Assembly (NCBI RefSeq): GCF_000701505.1
Contig: NZ_JNJB01000001.1
Location: 682,001-746,000, forward strand
Origin: Dyadobacter crusticola DSM 16708
GTDB lineage: Bacteria; Bacteroidota; Bacteroidia; Cytophagales; Spirosomataceae
Direction of reading: 5' to 3'
Length of the DNA stretch: 64,000 nt
Shown here: positions 53,702 through 62,227 of the stretch, in pieces
Numbering within the stretch: position 1 is the stretch's first letter
Layout: the number at the start of each line of letters is the position of its first letter
The notes under the pieces: model-generated
Databases searched by the model: none
What the model saw: only the letters and a program-made list of their open reading frames with translations
What the model was told of the DNA's origin: nothing
Made by a program: the position numbers and the translations under genes

Positions 53702-56218
53702 ATGAAACACGAATTAAACATCAGAATTGTAGTAATCGGCAACGGAATGGTTGGTTTTAAGTTTTGTGAAAAACTATTGTCGAAGCGGAAAGAAGGGCAG
53801 AATATAAGTTTAACAGTATTCGGTGAAGAGCCTCGCCCCGCCTACGATCGTGTACATTTAAGCGAATTCTTTGCGGGCAAGTCTGCCGATGATCTTACAT
53901 TAGCCACAGAAGAATGGTACAGCGACAACGGAATTACATTGTACTTGTCGGACCCTGTGGTTGACATTGACCGAGAGAACAAGCTTATCCGCTCTCACCA
54001 CGGACACATAGTTTATTATGACTATTTAGTTATGGCGACCGGCTCCGGTGCCTTTGTGCCCACCATTCCCGGAGTCGAAAAGGACGGCGTATTTGTATAC
54101 CGCACCATTGAAGATCTCGAACTGATCCAAACCTATGCACGCAAGGCGAAAAGGGGCGCGGTGATCGGTGGCGGGTTACTGGGGCTGGAAGCGGCGAAAG
54201 CTTTGCTCGACCTTGGTTTGCAGGAAGCCCACGTAGTTGAATTTGCATCGCGGCTTATGCCGAGGCAGATCGATGAAGCGGGCTCACGAATGTTACAGAA
54301 CCAGCTCGAATCGCTCGGATTACAGATCCATTTATCCAAAAACACACAGGAAATTAAAGGTGGAGATTGCATTGAGGGAATGCAGTTTGCTGATAATTCT
54401 TTCCTGGAAGTAGATATGCTGGTGATTTCCGCCGGTATCAGGCCGCGCGACGAGCTGGCTAAAATTGCAGGACTGGACACGCATCCAAGAGGCGGAATTG
54501 TGGTGAACAATCAGCTCCAAACTTCGGATCCATTCATTTTTGCGATAGGTGAATGCGCGCTGGCTCATCACATGATTTACGGATTGATCGCGCCGGGTTA
54601 CGAAATGGCCGATGTGGTTGCGACGCTGATTACAGGCGGCGAAAAGGAGTTTCTTCCATTCGATATGTCAACCAAGCTGAAACTCATTGGTACAGATGTC
54701 GCCAGTTTCGGCGATCCATTTATAGAAGAGCCGGCTTGCACCACTGTCCGGTACGAAAACAAGGCGAAAGGCATTTACAAGCGGATTAATGTAAGTCTTG
54801 ACGGGAAGTCGCTGCTTGGCGGAATTCTGGTGGGCGATGCGGAGCAGTACAATATGCTTTTACAAACCTGCAAGAACAAAACGATACTACCGCCCGATTC
54901 CGAAGATCTGATTTTAGGATCAAGGGGCGGAGAAGAGGCAGGTGCGGGCGTCATGAGCTTTCCTGACGATGCATTGATTTGCTCATGCGAGGCTGTAACA
55001 AAAGGGATGATTTGCCAGGAAGTAAATGAAAAAGGCCACCAGCATATAGAAGCAATCAAAAAGTCCTGCAAGGCTGGTACCGGCTGCGGCGGTTGCATTC
55101 CGATGGTCAAAGATATTATCGCCGGCACATTGAAGCAGAATGGCGTTTACATCCGGAACGTGGTTTGCGAGCATTTTGAGTACTCGCGGCAGGAGTTACT
55201 CGACCTGGTCAAAATGAATGGGCTGAAAACCTATAACGCTGTTCTGGATACCTTCGGAAAAGGCGACGGTTGTGAAACCTGCAAGCCGCTGATAGCTTCC
55301 CTCCTCGCCAGTTTGTGGAATGAGAATATCCTTCAAAAAGACCGGGCTCCTATTCAGGATTCAAACGACCGCTTTTTAGCCAACATTCAAAAAGGCGGTA
55401 CTTACTCGGTTGTTCCCCGCATTCCCGGAGGCGAAATAACGCCGGAGAAACTGATCGTGATCGGTCAGGTAGCTCAGAAATATGGTATGTATACCAAAAT
55501 CACGGGTGGACAGCGCATTGATATGTTCGGCGCACACCTGGGCGACCTGCCGCTGATCTGGGAAGAGCTGATCGATGCAGGTTTTGAGAGCGGCCACGCT
55601 TATGGAAAGTCACTGCGGACGGTAAAAAGCTGCGTTGGTTCGACCTGGTGCCGGTTTGGAGTCCAGGATTCTGTGAGTTTCGCCATTGAAGTAGAAAACC
55701 GTTACAAAGGGCTACGTTCGCCGCATAAGCTTAAATCCGCGGTTTCGGGCTGCATTCGTGAATGCGCCGAGGCGCAGAGCAAGGATTTCGGGATTATAGC
55801 GACAGAAAAAGGCTGGAATTTGTACGTATGCGGCAATGGAGGCTCCAAACCACAGCACGCACAATTGCTCGCGACCGACGTAGACAAAGAAACCTGCCTG
55901 CGCCTGATCGATCGCTTTTTAATGTTTTATATCAAAACCGCCGACCCGCTAACCCGCACTGCAACCTGGCTCAACAAAATGGAAGGCGGCATGTCGTACC
56001 TGAAAGCGGTGGTCGTAGACGACGTACTCGGTATCGCCGCTGAACTGGAACGCGAACTCCAGCAGCTGATCGACGTGTACCAATGCGAATGGAAAGAAGT
56101 AGTAGAAAGCCCCGAACTACGTAAACGTTTCTCCCACTTCGTAAACACCCCCGCAAAAGATCCTTCTGTTCAATTCGAAGAAATGAGAGAGCAGAAAAGA
56201 GCGAAGGAGTGGGTGTAA
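53702..56218 (+). CDS. nirB: NADH-dependent nitrite reductase, large subunit
   Basis: An 838-aa cytoplasmic enzyme that reduces nitrite to ammonium with NAD(P)H, using FAD, [2Fe-2S], [4Fe-4S] and siroheme. An FAD/NAD domain occupies about residues 1-400 (VVIGNGMVGFKFCEK, AVIGGGLLGLEAA). A BFD domain follows (CSCEAV...GTGCGGC) and a second BFD-like repeat (GDGCETC). The siroheme-binding half holds KSCVGSTWCRFG and SGCIRECAEA, with all four ligand cysteines (C-x5-C, C-x3-C). The length agrees with E. coli NirB (847 aa). It starts the plus-strand arm of the island; nirD follows after a 174-bp repeat-containing gap. Confidence 0.96.
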   Translation: MKHELNIRIVVIGNGMVGFKFCEKLLSKRKEGQNISLTVFGEEPRPAYDRVHLSEFFAGKSADDLTLATEEWYSDNGITLYLSDPVVDIDRENKLIRSHHGHIVYYDYLVMATGSGAFVPTIPGVEKDGVFVYRTIEDLELIQTYARKAKRGAVIGGGLLGLEAAKALLDLGLQEAHVVEFASRLMPRQIDEAGSRMLQNQLESLGLQIHLSKNTQEIKGGDCIEGMQFADNSFLEVDMLVISAGIRPRDELAKIAGLDTHPRGGIVVNNQLQTSDPFIFAIGECALAHHMIYGLIAPGYEMADVVATLITGGEKEFLPFDMSTKLKLIGTDVASFGDPFIEEPACTTVRYENKAKGIYKRINVSLDGKSLLGGILVGDAEQYNMLLQTCKNKTILPPDSEDLILGSRGGEEAGAGVMSFPDDALICSCEAVTKGMICQEVNEKGHQHIEAIKKSCKAGTGCGGCIPMVKDIIAGTLKQNGVYIRNVVCEHFEYSRQELLDLVKMNGLKTYNAVLDTFGKGDGCETCKPLIASLLASLWNENILQKDRAPIQDSNDRFLANIQKGGTYSVVPRIPGGEITPEKLIVIGQVAQKYGMYTKITGGQRIDMFGAHLGDLPLIWEELIDAGFESGHAYGKSLRTVKSCVGSTWCRFGVQDSVSFAIEVENRYKGLRSPHKLKSAVSGCIRECAEAQSKDFGIIATEKGWNLYVCGNGGSKPQHAQLLATDVDKETCLRLIDRFLMFYIKTADPLTRTATWLNKMEGGMSYLKAVVVDDVLGIAAELERELQQLIDVYQCEWKEVVESPELRKRFSHFVNTPAKDPSVQFEEMREQKRAKEWV

Positions 56219-56223
56219 AAACG

Positions 56224-56374
56224 GCTATCGGCTGTCGGCTGTCGGCTGTCGGCTGTCGCTGTCGGCTGTTTAGTAATGAGCAGTCTACGTTAGACGGTTC
56301 CATTAGTTGAAGCAATAGTTTAATAAAACAATCAAAACAAAAAAGCTGAAAGCCGATAGCTGACGGCCGACAGC
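56224..56374. repeat. 7-bp tandem repeat and its inverted remnant between nirB and nirD
   Basis: CGGCTGT-type 7-bp units are repeated about five to six times at 56228-56270, one unit being truncated. A related run on the opposite strand lies at about 56346-56374 (GCCGATAGCTGACGGCCGAC and following). The two can pair as a long hairpin in the nirB-nirD transcript. Repeat length may vary between strains. Confidence 0.75.
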
Positions 56375-56392
56375 CAAAAAACCATTTCTCCT

Positions 56393-56746
56393 ATGAACAC
56401 CGAAACAAACATCGAAACAAAAGTAACCTGGCATGTAGCTTGTCAGGTAAGTGATATTCCGGAAGACGGCGGCGGATGTGCGCTGATTGACGGGAAACAA
56501 ATCGCTATATTTAATTTCGCAAGAAGAGGTGAATGGTACGCGACTGACAACGAATGTCCGCACCGGCAGCAAATGGCCGTGGCGCGCGGGATGATCGGGA
56601 GCCAGGACGGTGAGCCGAAAGTTGCTTGTCCTTTTCACAAAAAAACTTTTTCATTACAAACCGGGCATTGCCTCAATGACAATGCTTACCAAATCAAAAC
56701 CTTTCCGGTGATGGTGAAAGAAAACCTGGTGTATATCGGAATATGA
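56393..56746 (+). CDS. nirD: Nitrite reductase, small subunit (Rieske type)
   Basis: A 117-aa partner of NirB. It is a Rieske-fold protein, and unlike E. coli NirD it keeps the cluster ligands: CPHRQ at about residue 53 and CPFHKK at about 85. It may therefore bind a [2Fe-2S] centre. The N-terminus (MNTETNIETKVTWHVAC) begins the domain directly. The sensor kinase ATG follows its stop by 4 bp, so the genes are probably co-translated. Confidence 0.93.
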   Translation: MNTETNIETKVTWHVACQVSDIPEDGGGCALIDGKQIAIFNFARRGEWYATDNECPHRQQMAVARGMIGSQDGEPKVACPFHKKTFSLQTGHCLNDNAYQIKTFPVMVKENLVYIGI

Positions 56747-56750
56747 GCAA

Positions 56751-58178
56751 ATGGAGAGACTCGATAAACGGGTAGCAGGCAGTCTGACAAGGTTCTACGT
56801 GGTCGCATTGTGCGTAGTGGCATTACTGACGCTCAGCGGCTTATTCCTGATCAGAAAGACAATCAGTAACCTCAACCACGACAGTCGGGTAGTAAATGTG
56901 GCGGGACGCCAGCGTATGTTGAGCCAGCGGCTGACGAAACTTGCATTGCTCAAAATTAGCGGTACTGCTCACCGGGACTCTGCCCGCTTTTCGGAACTAC
57001 TGGATCTCTGGAAAACAAGCCACGAAAATCTTGCAAGCAGAAGGCTGGCAGTTGAAGACGGGCTGGTAACCTGGAAAAGTCCGGTACTGGATGAAATGTT
57101 CGCAGAGCTCGAACCTGTATTCGACGAAATGTACATGCATTTTCTCGTCATCGGGCGTGACACTTCCGCCGAGGCGCGCCAAAAGGGATTACAAGCTATT
57201 TTGGAGAATGAACCCCGTTTTCTTGACAAAATGGACAAGATTGTTTTCCAGTTTGACCGGGAGAGTTTTGAGCGATTGGAAAATCTGGAAAGAATAGAAT
57301 GGATCCTGGATATCATGACCATTCTGGTTTTGCTGGCAGAAGGTTTGCTGATTTTCAGACCGGTTGTTAATACCACCAGGCGGGTTGTCAGAATGCTCAC
57401 TGAATCGGAGAATGCATTACAGCTTTCTAACCAAAAACTGAAACAGTCCAATATACAACTCGTTGATACCCAAAACGAGCTACTTCGCGTGGAAGAAGAA
57501 AAGCATCAAATGCAGCTCTCAGAAAACCGGGTACGGGCCGCTTCGCTGATTGAGGGACAGGAAGAAGAGCGCAAGCGGTTTGCATTGGAATTGCACGACG
57601 GGATCGGACAAATGCTGACCGGACTAAAACTGCATGCGGAGAAACTCAAATCAGTGCAGTTTCATGATGAGAAACATAAACGCCAGTTCGAAAAGCTGGT
57701 GGCGCTGGTGCAAGACATTATCCAGACCACGCGGCAGGTATCTTTCAACCTGATGCCTTCCGTACTGAACGATTTCGGACTTGCTGCCGCATTGAAACTG
57801 CTCTGCGACCAGACCACCGAAATTGCAGGTGTACGGGTTGACTTTGAAGGAGATACCAGTTCAAGAATTGCGATGAGCGGCATTATGGAAACGAGCTTGT
57901 ACCGGATTGCGCAAGAGGCGCTCAATAATGCGATCAAGCATGCAAAGGCAGGTCGCATTAAGATTAAATTGGAACAGAGCAGTAATCGTATTATTTTGGA
58001 GATCGCCGACGATGGAAAAGGTTTCGAAATGGATCAGCTGAAAGCAGATTGCGGTTTTTCAACTTCCGGCAATGGAATGGAAAACATCCGCACAAGAAGC
58101 CAGCTGCTGAATGCCAAAATGAATATCTCCTCCAAAATCGACGGCGGCACCAGGCTGGTCCTGGAAGTCAAACTATGA
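56751..58178 (+). CDS. NarX-like nitrate/nitrite sensor histidine kinase
   Basis: A 475-aa membrane kinase. The first helix is at about 17-35 and the second at about 184-203. The periplasmic part begins with DSRVVNVAGRQRMLSQRL, a close relative of the P-box that binds nitrate/nitrite in NarX and NarQ (PilJ/type IV pili MCP N-terminal family). A coiled coil at about 220-260 leads to the HisKA_3 domain with phosphoacceptor His282 in FALELHDGIGQ. The ATPase domain has NNAIKHAKAG and DDGKGFEMD. It is 4 bp from nirD and 24 bp from its response regulator. Ligand assignment is inference from motif and neighbours. Confidence 0.9.
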   Translation: MERLDKRVAGSLTRFYVVALCVVALLTLSGLFLIRKTISNLNHDSRVVNVAGRQRMLSQRLTKLALLKISGTAHRDSARFSELLDLWKTSHENLASRRLAVEDGLVTWKSPVLDEMFAELEPVFDEMYMHFLVIGRDTSAEARQKGLQAILENEPRFLDKMDKIVFQFDRESFERLENLERIEWILDIMTILVLLAEGLLIFRPVVNTTRRVVRMLTESENALQLSNQKLKQSNIQLVDTQNELLRVEEEKHQMQLSENRVRAASLIEGQEEERKRFALELHDGIGQMLTGLKLHAEKLKSVQFHDEKHKRQFEKLVALVQDIIQTTRQVSFNLMPSVLNDFGLAAALKLLCDQTTEIAGVRVDFEGDTSSRIAMSGIMETSLYRIAQEALNNAIKHAKAGRIKIKLEQSSNRIILEIADDGKGFEMDQLKADCGFSTSGNGMENIRTRSQLLNAKMNISSKIDGGTRLVLEVKL

Positions 58179-58202
58179 ACTGTTACTCCTTTTTAAAGCG
58201 GA

Positions 58203-58877
58203 ATGCGTATACGGATTTTGGTTGTCGACGACCATTCGGTTGTCAGGCAGGGGATTATTACCCTGCTCGAAGATGAAGAAGACCTGCTGATTGCGGGAGA
58301 AGCAGCCGATGGAGACGAAGTGTGGGATATGGTGGAAAAAGTAAATCCGGACGTGATTTTGCTTGACCTGACCATGCCGCGCGTGCCAGGGCTGGACGTG
58401 ATCAAGCAGATCGTACCTGCATTTCCTAAAGTCAAAATATTGGTTTTCAGCATGCACAACAATGCAGACTACATTGTAGCATCTGCATTAAGCGGCGCTT
58501 CGGGATACCTGCAAAAAGATGCAAGCCGCGACGAAATGCTCCTGGCGATCCGCGCGATCGCAAAAGGAGAGTTATACTTCCCGCCTTATGCCTCTTCCAT
58601 TATCATCAAAAAACTGATGAAACAGTTGCTTGTCGCGCCTGAACCAGCACCGGCGCAGGAAGAACTGGAAGTGAAATCTGTATGGAACCTGCTCACCCCG
58701 CGCGAGCAGCAGATCCTGAAATGCATTATTGAGGGAATGAGCAGCAAAGATATAGCCGAGAAATTCGAGATCAGTTCCAATACTGTGGCTAATCAGCGGG
58801 CGAGTATCATGAAGAAAACCAATGTAAAGAATACGGCAGAACTGGTAAGTCTGGCGCTGAAAAAGTCGTTGAGTTAA
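58203..58877 (+). CDS. NarL/FixJ-type response regulator
   Basis: A 224-aa two-component regulator. The receiver domain has the acidic pocket DD at 9-10, phosphoacceptor Asp55 in VILLDLTMP and Lys in LQKDAS. A linker of about 25 residues leads to a LuxR/GerE HTH: LTPREQQILKCIIEGMSSKDIA and SNTVANQRASIMKK. It is the partner of the preceding kinase and should control the island in response to nitrate or nitrite. Likely sites are the direct repeats in the cobA/nirB control region, which is inference. Confidence 0.93.
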   Translation: MRIRILVVDDHSVVRQGIITLLEDEEDLLIAGEAADGDEVWDMVEKVNPDVILLDLTMPRVPGLDVIKQIVPAFPKVKILVFSMHNNADYIVASALSGASGYLQKDASRDEMLLAIRAIAKGELYFPPYASSIIIKKLMKQLLVAPEPAPAQEELEVKSVWNLLTPREQQILKCIIEGMSSKDIAEKFEISSNTVANQRASIMKKTNVKNTAELVSLALKKSLS

Positions 58878-59003
58878 ACTTGCAGTTACAATCCGCAATA
58901 TTTCTCACAAACCGACTGCGTTTCAGGCGAATTGCCTATCGAAATGTTTAGAATTCTATAAAAATTTTTTCTACAAATATCCCCAGCTGCTGTGTGAACG
59001 CGC

Positions 59004-59034
59004 TTTCATTTAGGTGTGATTTAACCTATATTTG
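59004..59034 (+). promoter_or_regulatory. Promoter of the SNF2 helicase gene
   Basis: TATATTTG at 59027-59034 matches TAnnTTTG, and TTTC at 59004-59007 lies 19 bp upstream as a near -33. The leader would be about 75 nt and contains an isolated AGGAGG at 59053, too far from the ATG for a ribosome-binding site. Confidence 0.55.
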
Positions 59035-59116
59035 AAGTTTCCCAATTCCAAAAGGAGGTCCTCTCCAACCTTGGGCAGCAGTTCGTCAACACTTATAATT
59101 TGTAGAAAACCGGATA

Positions 59117-62059
59117 ATGAAAGTATCTCCATCCGAGCCATTTAAGATTGTTTATTCAATTCTGAACCATGAGTATCTGGGGTATATTTTTGAATCTTTC
59201 GCTGTGCAGCTGAATGCACAGGGCGACGTTACGTTCCAGATCCAGAATATATCTTCCAAAAACGTAGAGGAGTTCAGAAGCGGGCTTGATGCCGGAGATT
59301 TTGAGTTGGTCAAACTCATCGACGATATCCAGCAAGATCTGGTAGTCCGAAAGTTCAACACCAAAAAACTGAATGCAGTCGACTTCTTCCTCAAAGTATA
59401 CGACGCGCAAAAAGGCGATAAAGCCATTCAGGAAGCCATCGCAAGCTATCTTGAAAACTGCAAGGCCCGTATTCTTGAAAAGCTAAATGGAAAAGACATT
59501 TTCATCATGGGAAGCGATGGAAATCCACTCTGGAAACCTGTGGTTACCGAGCCGGAGAAAGCGACGATACGTTTCCATTTCGTAAGAAATGAGGACAATA
59601 CACATTACTTCCCAACGATCCGCCACAAATACCAAAAGCTTGAATTTCAATATAAAAATGCATTTTTAATCTGTGAAGATCCTGCCTGGCTGATTGTCGA
59701 CGGTCACCTTTACAGCTTCGAGGGAAATGTGGACGGGAAGAAAATCAAGCCCTTTTTGAATAAAAAATTTATCGCAATCCCCGGCCAAGTGGAGGAGCAG
59801 TACTACGGTCGCTTCGTGGCGCCGCTTATTGCTTCTTACGATGTAGTGGCCAAAGGATTTGAAATCAGAAATGTCTCCTCGCAGCCAAAAACTGTATTGA
59901 CCATCTCGGAATTCACCTCGGCACCCAAAAAGACTCCGGTGCTTTTTCAGGATTCGGAAGACGTAGAGGTGATTGAAGAAGAAGATAACGACGTTACATT
60001 CGATTTATCATTTCAATATGCCGGCTTTTCTTTCCATTATGACAGCTTTGCGCATCCTTCGAGTGTGCATATGGAGAAGAAAGGAAACGACTATTTTTTC
60101 AACAAGGTCAGGCGCGATATAGACGGCGAAAGCCGCAATGTGCGCCTCCTGAAAGAATGGGGGCTGAATATGCGCAATGGTAAACTGCAAATGCCAAAGT
60201 CACAGGCTTTCGGCTGGTTGCAGGGAAATGCAATAACGCTCTCCGAAAATGGAATCAGCGTAAGACAGAATACCGCCGACAGCAAACGTTATTTCCTCGG
60301 TTATTCCTCGCTGGATATCTCAGTTCAGGAAGGCCGGGATTGGTTTGATATCAATGCGAAAGTGAAGTTCGGGGAATTTGAAATCCCGTTTATTCAGTTA
60401 AGAAGCTACATTCTGAACCGTAAAAAGGAGTTTTTACTGCCAAACGGAGAAACTGCGGTAATTCCGGAATGGTGGTTTACGAAGTACTCTGAGTTCTTTT
60501 CGTTTACCGAACACTCCGAAGACGATGATCAGCTGCGTCTTCGAATGCACCATTTGGCACTTGTTCAGGAACTTCAGGAGGAAAATCTGGCAACAACGGT
60601 GATCAGCAGAAAGCTGGAAAACCTGCGCAACTTTCAGCAGATTGAACCCGTAGAACCGCCTAAGAACTTCAATGGCACTTTACGTCCTTATCAAAAAACT
60701 GGTTACGACTGGCTTCAATTTCTCAAACAATACCGGCTTGGAGGCTGCCTTGCAGACGATATGGGTTTAGGCAAAACGGTCCAAACATTGGCTTTGCTGC
60801 AATCAGAAAAGGAGAATGACGCATCCAATCCTTCCATGCTGATCATGCCCACTTCGCTGCTGTATAACTGGCAACTCGAAGCCAGGAAGTTTACACCCGA
60901 CCTGAAAGTGCTGCTTTACACAGGTACCAACCGGGAAAAGGATACCGCGCAATTTGATCAGTACGATCTGATTTTGACTTCATACGGGATTGTTCGTCTG
61001 GATATCGATATTATTGAGGCTTACCGTTTCAACTACATTATCCTCGATGAGTCGCAGGCAATCAAAAATCCGACTTCCATTATCACGAAGGCGGTACGGA
61101 AGCTTAATTCTTCCCACCGGCTCGTGTTGACTGGTACGCCGATTGAAAATAATACGCTTGATCTCTGGTCGCAAATGACTTTTGTTAACCCGGGTTTGCT
61201 GGGAAGTCAGTCATTTTTCAGGGATGAATTTCAGATTCCGATTGAGAAAAAAGGTGATGAAGATAAATCAAAGCGGCTCTACAATCTGATCAAGCCATTT
61301 ATTTTGAGGAGGTTAAAATCTCAGGTGGCAACCGATCTTCCTGAAAAAGTCGAGAGCATTCAGTACTGCGATATGGTGGAAGAACAGGAAAAAGCTTATG
61401 AAGAAGCGAAAGCCTACTATCGTAACCTGATCCTGCAAAGCATTGATAAAGAAGGTATTTCCAAGTCACAACTGGTGGTATTACAGGGTTTGACAAAGCT
61501 GAGACAACTGGCAAACCATCCGTTAATGGTAGATCCGGGATACAGTCATGGTTCGGGGAAATTCGAAGATGTATTGCATAAAATGGAGACAGTCATGACA
61601 GAGGATCACAAGATTCTTGTTTTCAGTCAATACATCAAGCACCTCGACCTTTTCAGGCATTATCTTGACGACCGAAATATCAGGTACGCCTATCTCGACG
61701 GCTCAACCAAAGACCGGCAGGAGCAGGTGGAGACATTTCAGGAACAAGCAGGTATCAAAATATTTCTGATCTCGCTGAAAGCAGGCGGGCTTGGCCTTAA
61801 TCTCACTGCTGCCGATTACGTTTTCATCCTCGATCCCTGGTGGAACCCCGCCATTGAAGCACAGGCAGTAGACCGCGCGCACCGCATTGGCCAGCACAGA
61901 ACTGTATTTACGTATAAGTTTATAACCAAAAACTCCGTAGAAGAGAAGATCCTTGCATTGCAGAAATCGAAAAAGCAGCTCGCTGACGACCTGATCTCAA
62001 ATGAAGAAGGGTTTATCAAGTCGCTAAGCAGGGAGGATGTGCTGAACCTGCTGGCGTAA
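59117..62059 (+). CDS. SNF2-family DEAD/DEAH helicase (RapA/HepA-like)
   Basis: A 980-aa ATP-dependent translocase. The N-terminal about 500 residues are a Bacteroidota-type SNF2-associated region. The ATPase follows: GCLADDMGLGKTVQTLAL (motif I), ILDESQAIKN (motif II), LTGTPIENN (III), then VFSQYIKHLD, LISLKAGGLGLNLTAAD and WWNPAIEAQAVDRAHRIGQ (V-VI). No SWIM zinc finger or nuclease motif was seen. It probably remodels protein-DNA or RNA polymerase complexes. It is monocistronic and convergent to purA. Confidence 0.93.
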   Translation: MKVSPSEPFKIVYSILNHEYLGYIFESFAVQLNAQGDVTFQIQNISSKNVEEFRSGLDAGDFELVKLIDDIQQDLVVRKFNTKKLNAVDFFLKVYDAQKGDKAIQEAIASYLENCKARILEKLNGKDIFIMGSDGNPLWKPVVTEPEKATIRFHFVRNEDNTHYFPTIRHKYQKLEFQYKNAFLICEDPAWLIVDGHLYSFEGNVDGKKIKPFLNKKFIAIPGQVEEQYYGRFVAPLIASYDVVAKGFEIRNVSSQPKTVLTISEFTSAPKKTPVLFQDSEDVEVIEEEDNDVTFDLSFQYAGFSFHYDSFAHPSSVHMEKKGNDYFFNKVRRDIDGESRNVRLLKEWGLNMRNGKLQMPKSQAFGWLQGNAITLSENGISVRQNTADSKRYFLGYSSLDISVQEGRDWFDINAKVKFGEFEIPFIQLRSYILNRKKEFLLPNGETAVIPEWWFTKYSEFFSFTEHSEDDDQLRLRMHHLALVQELQEENLATTVISRKLENLRNFQQIEPVEPPKNFNGTLRPYQKTGYDWLQFLKQYRLGGCLADDMGLGKTVQTLALLQSEKENDASNPSMLIMPTSLLYNWQLEARKFTPDLKVLLYTGTNREKDTAQFDQYDLILTSYGIVRLDIDIIEAYRFNYIILDESQAIKNPTSIITKAVRKLNSSHRLVLTGTPIENNTLDLWSQMTFVNPGLLGSQSFFRDEFQIPIEKKGDEDKSKRLYNLIKPFILRRLKSQVATDLPEKVESIQYCDMVEEQEKAYEEAKAYYRNLILQSIDKEGISKSQLVVLQGLTKLRQLANHPLMVDPGYSHGSGKFEDVLHKMETVMTEDHKILVFSQYIKHLDLFRHYLDDRNIRYAYLDGSTKDRQEQVETFQEQAGIKIFLISLKAGGLGLNLTAADYVFILDPWWNPAIEAQAVDRAHRIGQHRTVFTYKFITKNSVEEKILALQKSKKQLADDLISNEEGFIKSLSREDVLNLLA

Positions 62060-62105
62060 AACGCTTGTTCCTAAGGCACTTACTTTGTCAGCCTGTACCC
62101 TACAA

Positions 62106-62198
62106 CTTTGTCACCCTGAGCTTTTACCTGTCACCCTGAGCGGAGTCGAAGGGCGCTACCGCTTGGTGGTAGCGCCCTTCGACTCCGCTCAGGGTGAC
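62106..62198. repeat. Long palindromic repeat, bidirectional terminator between helicase and purA
   Basis: Perfect 31-bp arms at 62130-62160 and 62168-62198 around a 7-nt loop, built on the word CCTGAGCGGAGTCGAAGGG. A third partial copy at 62106-62121 matches the outer 16 bp of the left-arm orientation, so two pairings are possible. It lies between convergent genes. Confidence 0.8.
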
Positions 62199-62227
62199 AA
62201 AGCAGTAGTTCTTTGAGCTAAAAAGAC

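Noticed and set aside
56228..56270. CRISPR array
   Set aside because: Units are 7 bp without spacers and no cas genes are present.
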